A stretch of 64,000 nt of DNA from Marinomonas hwangdonensis (lineage in GTDB: Bacteria; Pseudomonadota; Gammaproteobacteria; Pseudomonadales; Marinomonadaceae). The notes under the pieces are model-generated. The model searched no databases. It saw only the letters and a program-made list of their open reading frames with translations, and had not been told where the DNA came from. Position numbers and translations under genes: made by a program. The stretch spans positions 1 to 64,000 of the forward strand of contig NZ_RIZG01000005.1 in NCBI RefSeq assembly GCF_003721245.1. Reading direction: 5' to 3'. Shown here in pieces: positions 37,633 to 48,368 of the stretch; position 1 is the stretch's first letter, and every line of letters begins with the position of its first letter.

Positions 37633-38838
37633 TTACGAAAATGACGTCAAGCCTGCCGCTCGTGCAATCAAGGTTTTCTTTAACGATGTGCTGCGGTGAA
37701 ATTGCTTCATTCCCATGTTTCTTAACTGAACAAGTGCAGGTTGTTGGGTGGAAAATAAACGCTTAAACGCCTCCATACCGGCCGCCATCGCAATGTTATC
37801 TAACATGCGAGCGCGTTGATAACGTCTAAGCACGTTACTTGCTCCAAGGCATTCCCCTCGGCGATGTGCCTTGCTAAGCACCTCAACCAAAACTTTCGCG
37901 TCTGAAAAACCTAGGTTAGCGCCCTGCCCCGCAAGCGGATGAATCGTATGCGCGGCATCGCCAATCAAAGCCAACCCCGCTTTCACGTACTGCTTAGCGT
38001 GACGTTGTCGAAGGGGAACCGCTTGTCGCGGCTGGGTCACACTTAACACATCAAAGCGCGAGTTCATTGCATACTGTAAACGACGACAAAACAGCGCCTC
38101 GTCTAATGCCATCAGGGAAGCAGCTTCACTTGGAGGCACAGACCACACAATCGACACAAAGTGTCGCTGATTCACTGATGGCATCGGCAGAAACGCCAAA
38201 ATACCTTCTTCACCAAAGCTTTGCCACGCGGTATTGCCGTGAGGCTGGGCAATCTCTATGGTCGCAACAATAGCATGATGACCGTAGTCCCATTCAATGG
38301 TCTCAAAATCATTTTCGATACGCAGCGTCGACATAGCACCATCAGCGCCAATCAGCACTTGTGCGTCTAAAGCGTATCCTGACGACAATTCCACTCGAAC
38401 ACCAGATTCGCTCAAATGATGAGATTCCAAGGTGTCCCCCAGATAAAGATCAAGAAGATTTGTCTCCCGAGCTCGTCGTATGAGTTGATCATTTAAGACC
38501 GCATTTTCTAACAAATGCCCCAGCTCAGGCATGGCCGTAGCACCGGCACTAAAATCAATATAGCCGTCCCCAAGACCATCCCACACCACCATATTGTCAT
38601 AACAAGCAATACGGTCAGTCGCAATGCCTTGCCACACACCAGCCTCTTCGAGCAGCGTTTTAGACTGAGAGGAAATCGCACTCACCCGAGAATCGTAGGC
38701 TGGTGGCACAGATAAGGTATAATCGCCATGGTGCTTGTCCACAAGGGCGATACGTAACGAAGATTTAGCCAGCAAGATCGCAGACAAAGCACCGACCATG
38801 CCGGCACCGACTATAATCACATCATACGATTTTGCCAT
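37633..38838 (-). CDS. UbiH/UbiF/VisC-family FAD hydroxylase (ubiquinone synthesis)
   Basis: Flavin monooxygenase of the family that hydroxylates the ubiquinone ring. It has the N-terminal FAD fold YDVIIVGAGMVGALSAILLA, SRVSAIS, the middle DG-type motif VLIGADGAMSTLR, and ALIGDAAHTIHPLAGQGANL for the second FAD contact. 401 residues. It follows pepP by 46 nt. In many relatives both ubiH and visC (ubiI) follow pepP; here only one gene is present. Resemblance in the middle part is nearest to UbiI/UbiF, so the exact ring position is left open. Confidence 0.85.
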   Translation of the reverse strand: MAKSYDVIIVGAGMVGALSAILLAKSSLRIALVDKHHGDYTLSVPPAYDSRVSAISSQSKTLLEEAGVWQGIATDRIACYDNMVVWDGLGDGYIDFSAGATAMPELGHLLENAVLNDQLIRRARETNLLDLYLGDTLESHHLSESGVRVELSSGYALDAQVLIGADGAMSTLRIENDFETIEWDYGHHAIVATIEIAQPHGNTAWQSFGEEGILAFLPMPSVNQRHFVSIVWSVPPSEAASLMALDEALFCRRLQYAMNSRFDVLSVTQPRQAVPLRQRHAKQYVKAGLALIGDAAHTIHPLAGQGANLGFSDAKVLVEVLSKAHRRGECLGASNVLRRYQRARMLDNIAMAAGMEAFKRLFSTQQPALVQLRNMGMKQFHRSTSLKKTLIARAAGLTSFS

Positions 38839-38884
38839 TTCACTTGCTCCGTTTGTCTTATGAATAGTTCTCTACTGAAGCCGT

Positions 38885-40192
38885 TTATCGACTTGCTAAC
38901 ATGAATGCCTCAATGTCTTGTATTTCTTTTGGTAGGCCGTGGGTCAAAACGTAAGGACCTTCGGCACGAATCAACACATCGTCTTCAATACGAATGCCAA
39001 TCCCCCGCCATTTCGCGTCTACCTTGGTATTGTCTTTAGAAACGTACAGCCCAGGCTCAATGGTCAACACCATACCTTCTTCTAGTAAGCGAGACTCACC
39101 GGCTATCTTGTACGATCCACAGTCATGGACATCCAAGCCTAACCAGTGCCCTGTATTATGCATATAAAAATCGCGGTACGCTTTGCTCTCGATCAGAAAA
39201 TCCACGTCGCCATGCAATAAACCTAATGTGACCAAACCTTGCGTCAGGGTTCTCACTGCGGCGTTGTGGCACGCTTCGTACGGTGTCCCTACGGTCAGCT
39301 CTTTCATTCCTGCATGATAGGCATCTAACACAACCTGATACAAAGCCGCTTGTGGTTCACTAAATCGGCCATTGGCTGGAAAGGTACGTGTAATGTCTGA
39401 GGCATAACATCCCAATTCGGCGCCCGCATCGATCAAGATCAAATCGCCATCGGCGATGACTTCATTGTTTTGAATATAATGCAGCACGCAGGCGTTGCTG
39501 CCTGATGCCACGATATTGTTATACGCAGGCTGACGCGCCCCGGATTTCATAAAAACGTAATTCAATTCTGCTTCCAGCTGGTATTCCATCATACCGGGGC
39601 GGACAGAACGCATCGCTTGTTTATGCGCCTCGACACTGATTTGCGCCGCCGTTTCCATGATAGCGATTTCTTCTGGGTCTTTACGCAAACGCATTTCAGA
39701 CACTATGGGCGCTAAATCCATAAAACGTGTTGGCGCCACAGCCCCCATTCGAGCGCGAGCAGCAAGCGCATCTCGCCAACCGGCCACTTTTTCACGCAAC
39801 ATAGCGTCATTGAATAAATAGACTAGGTGCGTCGTGCCGTCTAAGGCGGAAAACGCCTCGCTGTCTAGCTCGTCTAATACCGCCGCTTTTTGAGCACCGA
39901 AACGGGTTACAGCCCCTTCCGTGCCAAATCGAAACCCCTCCCACTGCTCTTTCTCAGGGTCCTTGGGTAAGGTAATCAGGGTTAATTCACCCTGCCCGTG
40001 AATCAAGGCATAAGCACTGGGTTCCGGAAACCCTGTGAGATAAAAAAAACTGCTGTGGGGGCGAAACTCATACTCGCAATCATTATTACGAGTCGATAGC
40101 TCCCCGGTGCGCAACACCACCACACTGTTTTCGGGTAAAGATTGCATCAATCGCTCACGGCGAGCCTGATAAGTCTGAGTTTCGATTTTCAT
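38885..40192 (-). CDS. pepP: Xaa-Pro aminopeptidase P
   Basis: Dimanganese peptidase that removes N-terminal residues before proline. The C-terminal pita-bread domain keeps the metal ligands: two Asp in LILIDAGAELGCYASDITRT, His in HNTGHWLGLDVHD, Glu in MVLTIEPGLY and Glu in GIRIEDDVLI. The N-terminal domain begins MKIETQTYQARRERLMQSLP. 435 residues is standard. It lies between the YgfB-like gene (12-nt gap) and the ubiquinone hydroxylase, a conserved order. Confidence 0.95.
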   Translation of the reverse strand: MKIETQTYQARRERLMQSLPENSVVVLRTGELSTRNNDCEYEFRPHSSFFYLTGFPEPSAYALIHGQGELTLITLPKDPEKEQWEGFRFGTEGAVTRFGAQKAAVLDELDSEAFSALDGTTHLVYLFNDAMLREKVAGWRDALAARARMGAVAPTRFMDLAPIVSEMRLRKDPEEIAIMETAAQISVEAHKQAMRSVRPGMMEYQLEAELNYVFMKSGARQPAYNNIVASGSNACVLHYIQNNEVIADGDLILIDAGAELGCYASDITRTFPANGRFSEPQAALYQVVLDAYHAGMKELTVGTPYEACHNAAVRTLTQGLVTLGLLHGDVDFLIESKAYRDFYMHNTGHWLGLDVHDCGSYKIAGESRLLEEGMVLTIEPGLYVSKDNTKVDAKWRGIGIRIEDDVLIRAEGPYVLTHGLPKEIQDIEAFMLASR

Positions 40193-40204
40193 AATAAGTC
40201 TCGA

Positions 40205-40795
40205 TTAATGTAAAAAACCGTGCTTTGTATGATCGGCATCGGGGTTGATGTCATGATGCTCTGTGTACAACATCATGGCAGACAACCTAACATATTCCAC
40301 CAGCTCGGTTAAATCCGCTTCATTGTCATTATTGTCTTCAAGGGCGCGCATGTCAGCCTGCATGCCTGAAATATTCGCAAAATCGCGCAAAACCTGTTTT
40401 GTCTCGTCAGACAAGGTGCTTTTCTGACCGGATAAACCATAGCCTGCTAGAAATCCATGCGCCCATTGAGACAGAGTCACGCCCCGCTCACACAAATCCG
40501 CATCTTCATCGGAGATACAAGGCACAAGGGCGAACTCACCGTTTTGAAGTAACGTCAATGTCGCAGTATAGAGTTCGACAATGGCTGCGCGGCTCGCGTC
40601 TTCTTTCCAGCCTTCAATATCACAAAACTCAGCCACCATGGTTAACCAATCTTCCAATGGCAGTGTTACCCCAGACGCGAGATAGCCACATAACTGACCA
40701 TGTAATTCCGCTGGTGATGCAGTAATGGATTCGCTCACAAATACATCAGCGATCAGATCGAAGTCCAATGCGTCTTTTAACCTTTCTGTGGACAT
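40205..40795 (-). CDS. UPF0149 family protein (YgfB/YecA-like)
   Basis: 196-residue all-helical acidic protein with the family stretches ELHGQLCGYLASG near residue 28 and LSQWAHGFLAGYGLSG near 110. It lacks the C-terminal zinc-binding SEC-C motif of longer YecA proteins, so it is the YgfB form. In Pseudomonas YgfB has been linked to control of beta-lactam resistance genes through AlpA; that role cannot be assumed here. First gene of a ygfB-pepP-ubi run, after a terminator that ends folD. Confidence 0.88.
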   Translation of the reverse strand: MSTERLKDALDFDLIADVFVSESITASPAELHGQLCGYLASGVTLPLEDWLTMVAEFCDIEGWKEDASRAAIVELYTATLTLLQNGEFALVPCISDEDADLCERGVTLSQWAHGFLAGYGLSGQKSTLSDETKQVLRDFANISGMQADMRALEDNNDNEADLTELVEYVRLSAMMLYTEHHDINPDADHTKHGFLH

Positions 40796-40824
40796 GCTAT
40801 GTCACCCTATTTCGGTTCAATTCT

Positions 40825-40860
40825 CAAAAAAAGAAGCCGCACCGAATGGCGCGGCTTCTT
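40825..40860 (-). terminator. intrinsic terminator of folD
   Basis: 11-bp stem with one wobble pair (GAAGCCGCGCC/GGTGCGGCTTC read on the minus strand), a 4-nt loop and seven T. It starts 16 nt after the folD stop. Confidence 0.88.
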
Positions 40861-40875
40861 CTTATTTTAGTCCAA

Positions 40876-41718
40876 TTAGCCGAGTTGCTTAAGACCTGAT
40901 TCTACCGTCTGTAAAATCAGAGTATTAATCGTCATGGGGCCTACGCCACCTGGCACAGGCGTGTACGCAGCAACTCGGTCAACCAAAGGCGCCAATTCGA
41001 TATCGCCAACACCACCAGGGTGATAACCGGCATCGACCACCACGGCACCGTCTTTGATCCATTCGGCTTTTATAAATTCTGGCTTACCCACCGCACCAAC
41101 AACAACATCGGCTTGCTTAATAAACTCAGACAAATTCTGTGTACGAGAATGGCAAATCGTCACGGTGGCATTGGCATTTAACATCATCATTGCCATTGGT
41201 TTGCCGAGAATAGGACTACGACCAACCACAACAACGTGCTTACCTTCTAGGTTCACATCATATGCTTCAAGCAAACGCATGATGCCAGCAGGCGTGGCCG
41301 CACCGTATGCAGGCTCTTGCATTGCCATACGACCAAAACCAAGACAAGTCACACCGTCTACGTCTTTATGAGCCGCTATCGCATCAAAACACAAACGCTC
41401 ATCGATTTGCTCTGGTACTGGATGTTGCAACAAGATACCGTGAACGTCTGGGTTGCTGTTTAATTCGTTAATCTTAGCTAAAAGCTGCTCAGTCGTTGTG
41501 GTTTCTGGCAATTCAATCGCCATAGAATCCATGCCTACTCGACGACAAGCATTGCCTTTCATTTTTACATACGTGGCCGACGCAGGGTCAGCACCCACTA
41601 AAATGGTCGCAAGGATCGGGGTGCAACCAGTGCGCGCTTTCAGCTCAGTGACTTGAGCTTGTAAACGGTTTTCAGTTTCTTCGGCGCAAAGTTTGCCGTC
41701 AAGAACCAGTGCAGTCAT
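40876..41718 (-). CDS. folD: methylenetetrahydrofolate dehydrogenase/cyclohydrolase
   Basis: Bifunctional enzyme interconverting methylene-, methenyl- and formyl-tetrahydrofolate. The active-site Lys/Tyr region is [15 protein letters not shown], followed by [12 protein letters not shown], and the NADP fold is [17 protein letters not shown]. The C-terminal [10 protein letters not shown] is the family signature. 280 residues. Downstream of recJ on the same strand with a 111-nt gap. Confidence 0.96.
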   Translation of the reverse strand: MTALVLDGKLCAEETENRLQAQVTELKARTGCTPILATILVGADPASATYVKMKGNACRRVGMDSMAIELPETTTTEQLLAKINELNSNPDVHGILLQHPVPEQIDERLCFDAIAAHKDVDGVTCLGFGRMAMQEPAYGAATPAGIMRLLEAYDVNLEGKHVVVVGRSPILGKPMAMMMLNANATVTICHSRTQNLSEFIKQADVVVGAVGKPEFIKAEWIKDGAVVVDAGYHPGGVGDIELAPLVDRVAAYTPVPGGVGPMTINTLILQTVESGLKQLG

Positions 41719-41829
41719 GAATGAGCTCCAGTATTTATCGCGTGGTATAAAGAGGGAGGCGCATTATACCTCAACTTTCGATTTGATATGCAATCCCGAA
41801 CCGCGTTTTTTCAATATGCCAACACTTAC

Positions 41830-43554
41830 TTAAGCCGGCTCTAAATAATCCACCAATAATTGCAAATTGCGTTGACCGCGAAATTCATTCACATCCAACT
41901 TATACACCAAACGTACTTGATTGGCGGTCTGATCTGGCCATTTTTCCAGGTCGACAAAAAAACTAATGGCGTCTAACATAAGACCACTACTGGGCTCTCG
42001 AACCATGAGTTTTAAATGTTTCTCACCAACGATACGCTGCTGCAAAATATCAAAAACACCATCAAAACAAGGCTCTGGAAACATCTGCCCCCAAGGCCCT
42101 GACAAACGGACTTGTTCAGCAAAGCTCAGGCTGAAGTCTTCGGAGGCAAGCGGGCCGTCGGTCAGCAAGGTGGCTTCTAATTGCTCTGGTGTCACCCACT
42201 CAGTAATGATGGCATCAAACGCCAATCGAAAGGCGTCATAATGGGACTCTTTAATGGACATCCCTGCAGCCATAGCGTGACCACCAAACTTACTCAGTAA
42301 TTGCGGATAACGCTTAGCCAATAGATCTAGGGCATCGCGTATATGCACGCCAGGAATGGAACGTGCCGACCCCTTTAGCTCATCCTCACCCGTGCGGGCA
42401 AAGGCAATCACAGGGCGATGACACTTTTCTTTCATTCTTGATGCCAGAATCCCGATCACCCCTTGATGCCAGTCTGCATCATAGAAGCACATACCATTTG
42501 GCATGTCAGCGTCGTCACCGAGCAAGGACGCTAACGCCAGCTCGGCTTGCTCTTTCATATCAGATTCAATGGCTTTACGCTCGCGATTGAATTGATCAAG
42601 TTGTTGGGCATATTCGCGCGCTTGATGTGGATGCACCGCTAACAGGCACTCAATCCCAATAGACATATCATCCAAACGCCCCGCAGCGTTCAGCCTAGGC
42701 CCCACGACGAACCCCAAATCTGACGCCTTCAATTGAGTATGATCACGTCGTCCCACTTCAAGCAGTGCCAAAATTCCGGGGCGCGCTAGCCCTGCTTGAA
42801 TGCGCTTAATGCCCTGTTGCACTAAAATACGATTGTTGGCGTCCAAAGGCACGACATCAGCGACCGTACCTAACGCGACGATATCAAGATAGTCCGCCAT
42901 TTTAGGCTCTGGAATGTGCTGATCCGTAAACCAATGACGCTGTTTTAGTTCGGCTCGTACCGCCGACATCACATAAAAAATGACGCCCACACCCGCCAAA
43001 TTTTTACTTGGGAAGCCACAGTCAGGATGATTGGGATTAACAATCGCATCGGCAGCAGGCAAGGCATCACCTGGTAAGTGATGATCGGTCACCACCACCT
43101 TCATACCATACTTTTTTGCGGCCAACACGCCGTCAATACTGGCGATGCCATTGTCTACTGTCACCAGTACATCAGGCGCACTCTGCTGTGCCACTTCGAC
43201 GATCTCGGGGGTCAAGCCATAACCAAACTCAAACCGATTCGGAACCAAATACTCAGGCGCTATGGCGCCCATGGCCTCTAAGGCTAAAATACCAAGACTG
43301 GTGCTGGTGGCACCATCTGCATCAAAGTCTCCAACGATGAGAATTTTTTGCCCCGCTTCAATAGCATCCGCCAATATGCATGCGGCATTCGATAAATCGA
43401 ATAAAGAATCTGGCCTTAATAAGAGTGGTAATCGATAGTCTAATTCTTGACTAGAACACACTCCTCGCGCCAAAAAAATACGGCGTAAACTCAAAGACAT
43501 AGTCTCAGGAAGTCCTTTATCTTCAGCCTGAAAAGACCGACGCTCTATTCGCAT
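41830..43554 (-). CDS. recJ: single-strand 5'-3' exonuclease RecJ
   Basis: Exonuclease of RecF-pathway recombination and mismatch repair. DHH phosphoesterase motifs are visible: VGDFDADGATSTSLG, VTVDNGIAS and VVTDHHLPGD near the N-terminal third, and NAAGRLDDMSIG. GGHAMAAGMSI belongs to the DHHA1 domain. The C-terminal OB fold is present. 574 residues against 577 in E. coli. Probably heads a short recJ-folD unit. Confidence 0.96.
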   Translation of the reverse strand: MRIERRSFQAEDKGLPETMSLSLRRIFLARGVCSSQELDYRLPLLLRPDSLFDLSNAACILADAIEAGQKILIVGDFDADGATSTSLGILALEAMGAIAPEYLVPNRFEFGYGLTPEIVEVAQQSAPDVLVTVDNGIASIDGVLAAKKYGMKVVVTDHHLPGDALPAADAIVNPNHPDCGFPSKNLAGVGVIFYVMSAVRAELKQRHWFTDQHIPEPKMADYLDIVALGTVADVVPLDANNRILVQQGIKRIQAGLARPGILALLEVGRRDHTQLKASDLGFVVGPRLNAAGRLDDMSIGIECLLAVHPHQAREYAQQLDQFNRERKAIESDMKEQAELALASLLGDDADMPNGMCFYDADWHQGVIGILASRMKEKCHRPVIAFARTGEDELKGSARSIPGVHIRDALDLLAKRYPQLLSKFGGHAMAAGMSIKESHYDAFRLAFDAIITEWVTPEQLEATLLTDGPLASEDFSLSFAEQVRLSGPWGQMFPEPCFDGVFDILQQRIVGEKHLKLMVREPSSGLMLDAISFFVDLEKWPDQTANQVRLVYKLDVNEFRGQRNLQLLVDYLEPA

Positions 43555-43731
43555 AACTTTACCTAAGCAACTTACAAATTAACGACAAAATAAAACTGAA
43601 GCGTAACATAAATACAGTAGGATTTTTTTAGTAAGGTCATTAAATACCATTACAAAATATATGGCATTAACCTTGCTTTGTAGTTTACTGGACACATAAC
43701 ACAACTCTGCAACCTTTATTTAGGATGAAAA

Positions 43732-46116
43732 ATGACTGTTTCAATCAAAACACGTTTAATTTTAATGGGCACATTACTCGCCGTGGTTCCAACGGTTATC
43801 GTTGGTCTCATTCTGAGCCAAAACGCCTTAAATAAAGGCGCGCAAGCGCTCCAAGAAAGCACACAAAAACAGCTCATTCTGTCTCGCGACCTCACAGCGC
43901 AATCGATAGAAACGTATTTTTCTTTTATTGAAAAGCAAGCCATTAGCTTGTCTCAGAACAACAGCACCATTGCCGCTGCCGAAGCCTTTTCCGATGCTTT
44001 TGCGGACTATCCTACGAACAAGGTCGCAGCCGACGAACCAAAACTTATCGATTATTACCAAAACCAATTCGACAAGAACTACAAAAGCATAAACGCCGGA
44101 GAATCAAGTAATCCCGGCAATATCCTTTCGGCTTTAAGCCCGCTTGCCAAGGCTGCTCAAGTTACCTACATCAGCAATAACAAAGCGCCTTTAGGTGAAA
44201 AAGACAGTTTAGTCAGCTCGGGCGATGGCACAACTTATGATGGCGTCCATTCAACATTTCATCCTATGTTTCGCCAGTTCCAAAAAGAATTTGGGTTTTA
44301 CGATGTTTTTATTGCAGACGCTAAAACCGGTCACGTAGTCTACAGCGTTTTTAAAGAGCTCGACTTTGGGACATCATTACTAACCGGACCATACAAAAAC
44401 ACAGGCTTAGGAGAAGCCTTTAAAAAAGCCATCAATGACAAAAACACCACTAAAACTCATTTGATTGACTTTGCGCCTTATGGGCCATCTTACAATGCAT
44501 CAGCATCATTCATTTCGTCACCTATAATCAAAAATGGCAAAGTGATTGCGGTGCTAATTTTCCAAATGCCCATCGATCGTATTAATAATGTCATGGTTCA
44601 TCACGAAAAATGGGAAAAAAGTGGCTTAGGTGAAACAGGTCAAACTTACCTTGTCGGACATGATGGAATCATGCACAGTAATGAGCGCATGCTGATTCAA
44701 GACAAAGCCGCTTTTTTAGAGACGGCTAAAAAGGCAGGCTTTTCAAACAACACCCTAAAATTCATAGAAAACCGGAACACCACCATTGGTACGGTGAAAG
44801 TGAACAGCAAAGCGTTAGACAGCGCCATTTCAGGAAAAGAAGGATTCCTGATAGGCAACAACTACCTCAATACACCGTCACTCAGCGCCTTCAAACCTTT
44901 GAATATTCGGGATGTGAACTGGATTATTATCAGTGAAAAAAACCAGTCTGAAGCCTTTGCTCCTATCGTAACGCTAAAAGATAGCGTCTATTCAACTCTG
45001 GCGGTGGTTTCACTTATTGCTCTGGTTGTTGGTGCACTTCTGGGGTTATTACTGGCAAATGTTATCGTTCGACCTATTAATAACATGGTTAAACTTATGC
45101 ATGACATTGCAGAAGGCGAAGGCGATTTAACTCAACGACTGCCGACAAACAGCAAAGATGAGCTTGCTGATTTAGCGAAAGGCATCAACTTATTTATAAA
45201 TCACATAGATAAAACATTTTCGTCAGTAATTGCTTCCGTTATTCGGCTCAAACCTATTTCGGAAGACATTACCGATGTGAACACTCAACTTTCCATAGCA
45301 ACTGACCAACAAAAGTACCAAGCAGGTAAGGTCAACGAATGCCTTTCAGAAACCAACGAGTCCACCAAACAAGTGGAAGTCGAACTGGAAGAGATTAGAC
45401 AAGCCTCTAGCGAAGGCAACGTTATAGTGAACACGAGCGAGAAAGTCGTCAATCAGGTAGCACAAACCATGAAAGAGCTTTCAGTAGACGTTGCGCAAGC
45501 GGTTGATGCCCTGTCAAAACTTAAAGGCGATACTGACCGTATCGCGGGCATCATTGATGTTATTAATAGTATCGCAGAGCAAACTAATCTGCTGGCGCTA
45601 AACGCAGCGATTGAGGCCGCCCGTGCAGGGGAAGCAGGACGAGGATTTGCCGTTGTCGCGGATGAAGTTCGCTCTCTTGCCTCAAAAACTCGCCAATCGA
45701 CAGACGAAGTCGCCAGCATGGTAGAAGCTATTCAAAATGGCACGCAAGAAGTCGTGAAACGCATGGAAAACAGCAAATCAAATGCCGATCAATCATCAAT
45801 TCATGTGAACGATGCCATTCAATCGCTCTCACAAGTAAAGGGCGCCATGGACACTATTACTGGCAGAGTGTCACAAATTGCCACGGCAATCACCAGCCAG
45901 CAAAATAACTTCTTAGATGTGACCGCTCATTACGATGAAATGCGAAACAGCTTTGTGAAAATAAACCAGCAAACTGAGCATTCAACAATGGTAGGCAAAG
46001 ATGTCATCAAGCTTTCTGATAACATCATGGTGCACATAAATCGCTTTAAAGTAACTGACAAGGATTGGTCACTCAACCGAAGAAACTTGATTCGCCAAGA
46101 ATCAAAAGAACAGTAA
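43732..46116 (+). CDS. methyl-accepting chemotaxis protein, large periplasmic sensor
   Basis: Chemoreceptor of 794 residues. TM1 lies at about 9-31, then a large periplasmic domain (32-418) of the double-Cache type with [20 protein letters not shown] near 300-320. TM2 lies at about 420-443 and a HAMP domain at 444-497. The signalling hairpin tip is [20 protein letters not shown] near 615. No C-terminal NWETF-type tether for CheR is seen. Ligand unknown. AGGATGAAAA precedes the ATG. Single gene, converging on a diguanylate cyclase. Confidence 0.92.
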   Translation: MTVSIKTRLILMGTLLAVVPTVIVGLILSQNALNKGAQALQESTQKQLILSRDLTAQSIETYFSFIEKQAISLSQNNSTIAAAEAFSDAFADYPTNKVAADEPKLIDYYQNQFDKNYKSINAGESSNPGNILSALSPLAKAAQVTYISNNKAPLGEKDSLVSSGDGTTYDGVHSTFHPMFRQFQKEFGFYDVFIADAKTGHVVYSVFKELDFGTSLLTGPYKNTGLGEAFKKAINDKNTTKTHLIDFAPYGPSYNASASFISSPIIKNGKVIAVLIFQMPIDRINNVMVHHEKWEKSGLGETGQTYLVGHDGIMHSNERMLIQDKAAFLETAKKAGFSNNTLKFIENRNTTIGTVKVNSKALDSAISGKEGFLIGNNYLNTPSLSAFKPLNIRDVNWIIISEKNQSEAFAPIVTLKDSVYSTLAVVSLIALVVGALLGLLLANVIVRPINNMVKLMHDIAEGEGDLTQRLPTNSKDELADLAKGINLFINHIDKTFSSVIASVIRLKPISEDITDVNTQLSIATDQQKYQAGKVNECLSETNESTKQVEVELEEIRQASSEGNVIVNTSEKVVNQVAQTMKELSVDVAQAVDALSKLKGDTDRIAGIIDVINSIAEQTNLLALNAAIEAARAGEAGRGFAVVADEVRSLASKTRQSTDEVASMVEAIQNGTQEVVKRMENSKSNADQSSIHVNDAIQSLSQVKGAMDTITGRVSQIATAITSQQNNFLDVTAHYDEMRNSFVKINQQTEHSTMVGKDVIKLSDNIMVHINRFKVTDKDWSLNRRNLIRQESKEQ

Positions 46117-46276
46117 AGGAACATTCCCTCTAGGTTGGCCATAAACTAGGGGGTCTCTTCACTTTACGAAACGCATTTCAAACAGTACAACGTCCCCCCT
46201 AATCGTGATAATAAAAACCTCTCCATCAATATGTTTTTCAAATTAACATTGATAAAAAGCATAACACGAAAACATG

Positions 46277-47413
46277 TTATCTGGCTCTGACCTGATTGCG
46301 ACCTGCCCTCTTGGCGCTGTATAAACGATCGTCGGCTAAGGTTATGGCGTCATGTAAGGGGGTTGATTCATTCATGGTGGCAACACCCACACTCAAGGTC
46401 ATGCGAAACTTGTGATCTAAATACACAAATTCATGATCTTCAATCTCTTGACGAATCAATTCGGCCAAGTCAAACGCGTCTGATTTTGTACAGTCACATA
46501 CGGCCAACAGGAACTCCTCTCCCCCCCAGCGTGCTGCCAAACCTTTCTCTGGAAGGGACTGCTGAATCATCCGAGACAATTCTTTTAGCGCATAATCGCC
46601 AGCGTCGTGGCCATATTCATCGTTTACGCGCTTAAAGAAATCCACGTCAGCCAACAACAGATGAAAACTTTGATAAGTGCTTTTTTCCAAACGCTGCATT
46701 ATTCCCCTGCGGTTCAATAAGGCTGTCAGCGTATCCATGTAGGCCAGACATTCAAGCTCAATAGACGTCGCCTTAAGCTCATGATTAAAGCGGGACATAC
46801 AGTATTCATAAATCGCAGACAGAAATATGACAACCATTAAAGAAAACAGAATTCTCGATTTTAGCGCTGGATCATAACCAAAATCCGCAAAATGATTGTT
46901 GGTAAAATATAAAACGATAATAAGTGCCAAGGTGAACAAGGCCAGCTCTATTAAGCCGCGCTTTAACCCCTGCAAAAAAAGTGCTACCGCCGGGACACAG
47001 TAAATCCATACATGACCCGTCCCTTTCACACCACCTGAATAGATCAGGAAAATCATCAGTATATAAAGTGGGTAGATGACAAACTTACCCGATAAAACAT
47101 GATTATGCGTTCTACGCAAATAGACATGGTTGGCCGTATATAAAAGCGCAACCATTAATAAGCAAAAGCCTAGTACATATTCTTCCTCGAAGAGGGCCGC
47201 CACGCCCAAAGGCAGTGTAAAAATAACACCGACAGAAGAAAAGAGATTGATGATAAACGTCCTACGCACATCATCTGAAAAAGAGCCACTGACATTACCA
47301 ACATACAGAGACGTTAGCCAAAATGCCTTCGCCTTATCGTCTCGGACATAATCTTTGGCATTTTTTTTTGGAGGAAGATCATTCGCCATACAAACCCGCC
47401 ACTCAATAACCAT
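46277..47413 (-). CDS. membrane diguanylate cyclase
   Basis: About six membrane helices (roughly residues 35-210) are followed by a GGDEF domain beginning LAYMDTLTALLNRRG. The active motif is intact, RWGGEEFLLAV near residue 300, with DVDFFKRVNDEYGHDAGD for Mg/GTP. The position for the inhibitory site (RxxD) holds PEKG, so product inhibition is probably absent. It should make c-di-GMP. The membrane part matches no sensor I can name. An in-frame Met 8 codons in (47389) could also be the start; neither has a strong ribosome site. Confidence 0.9.
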   Translation of the reverse strand: MVIEWRVCMANDLPPKKNAKDYVRDDKAKAFWLTSLYVGNVSGSFSDDVRRTFIINLFSSVGVIFTLPLGVAALFEEEYVLGFCLLMVALLYTANHVYLRRTHNHVLSGKFVIYPLYILMIFLIYSGGVKGTGHVWIYCVPAVALFLQGLKRGLIELALFTLALIIVLYFTNNHFADFGYDPALKSRILFSLMVVIFLSAIYEYCMSRFNHELKATSIELECLAYMDTLTALLNRRGIMQRLEKSTYQSFHLLLADVDFFKRVNDEYGHDAGDYALKELSRMIQQSLPEKGLAARWGGEEFLLAVCDCTKSDAFDLAELIRQEIEDHEFVYLDHKFRMTLSVGVATMNESTPLHDAITLADDRLYSAKRAGRNQVRAR

Positions 47414-47567
47414 CAGATGAATTCACAACATATTAATCTAACGACAAAGATAGGCGCTGACTAATTTAGAATTTCATTCTATTACAAAGAATAAAAAATC
47501 ACTGCTAATAATCATGCTAGGTTACAAATAGCAACATTGGCAAAAAGACGAAGACTTCAGACGACAT

Positions 47568-48287
47568 CTAGGCTGGATATAAACGTGACAACAAGACGGG
47601 GACAACTGTCTCTACTTTTAAAATTCGCTCACCCAAATGTACCGATTGCATTCCTGCTTCTAGCCATTTTTCTATTTCAAACTCATTCCAACCGCCTTCT
47701 GGCCCCAAAGCCAACACACAAGGTTCTTGGATATCAACAGGACAAGACTTTGCCAAATATGGATGAGCTAATAGGCCGACTTTACCTTGCAATAAGTCCG
47801 GCAACTGATCTTCCACGAAGGGTCGAAAGCGCGGTATTAAAGACCAATTTGGCATGACGGTGTCCTTGGCTTGCTCTAAACCTTCCAATAAACATTGCTG
47901 AATAGACTCTGTCTGTAAAACAGGGCTTTGCCAGTAACTTTTTTCCACCTTAGCCGAATGTATGAGATACAAATGCTTCACTCCCATTGCGGTGATATTC
48001 TGCAAGGTTCGCTTTAGCATGTTGGGCCTAGGCAAGGCCATCACTAAAATCATTGGCAAAGGTTTAGGAGGAGATGAAAAAAGCGTTAAGGCGTGAATAT
48101 AGCCAGCTTGATTTTCTACTGGTGGCTGATAAACCCCTTCGCCTATTTTCCCGTTCAACAGCCCAACCCTAAGCACATCACCTTGCTTTGCCTTAATCAC
48201 TGTTGAAATATGACTTTGCTGTCGCAGCGTCAGCCCATAACGACCATCACCAAGGGCATTTTTCGGATCGAGTAAAATAATATTCAT
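47568..48287 (-). CDS. rsmE: 16S rRNA (uracil1498-N3)-methyltransferase
   Basis: SPOUT-class methyltransferase for m3U1498 of 16S rRNA. The N-terminal PUA-like region begins MNIILLDPKNALGDGRYGLT. The C-terminal knot contains LALGPEGGWNEFEIEKW and HLGERILKVETVVPVLLSRL, the family signature for SAM binding. 239 residues. It is preceded by the thrC terminator, so it is probably transcribed on its own. Confidence 0.94.
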   Translation of the reverse strand: MNIILLDPKNALGDGRYGLTLRQQSHISTVIKAKQGDVLRVGLLNGKIGEGVYQPPVENQAGYIHALTLFSSPPKPLPMILVMALPRPNMLKRTLQNITAMGVKHLYLIHSAKVEKSYWQSPVLQTESIQQCLLEGLEQAKDTVMPNWSLIPRFRPFVEDQLPDLLQGKVGLLAHPYLAKSCPVDIQEPCVLALGPEGGWNEFEIEKWLEAGMQSVHLGERILKVETVVPVLLSRLYPA

Positions 48288-48310
48288 AGAAAAGGCACAA
48301 ACAGAAAAAA

Positions 48311-48342
48311 GGAAAAGAAACGGCCAATCGAAGATTGGCCGT
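48311..48342 (-). terminator. intrinsic terminator of thrC
   Basis: 10-bp perfect stem ACGGCCAATC/GATTGGCCGT with a 3-nt loop, followed on the minus strand by TTCTTTTCC. It lies 27 nt after the thrC stop. Confidence 0.8.
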
Positions 48343-48368
48343 TATACACTTTATTGAGGAAGGATAAG

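Noticed and set aside
40796..40875. 6S RNA (ssrS) near the ygfB-pepP genes
   Set aside because: The gap to folD is only 80 nt and holds the folD terminator. 6S RNA is often near this locus in other genomes but cannot fit here.
46124..46151. Terminator after the chemoreceptor
   Set aside because: CCCTCTAG/CTAGGGGG can pair with a wobble but no U run follows, so I do not claim it.
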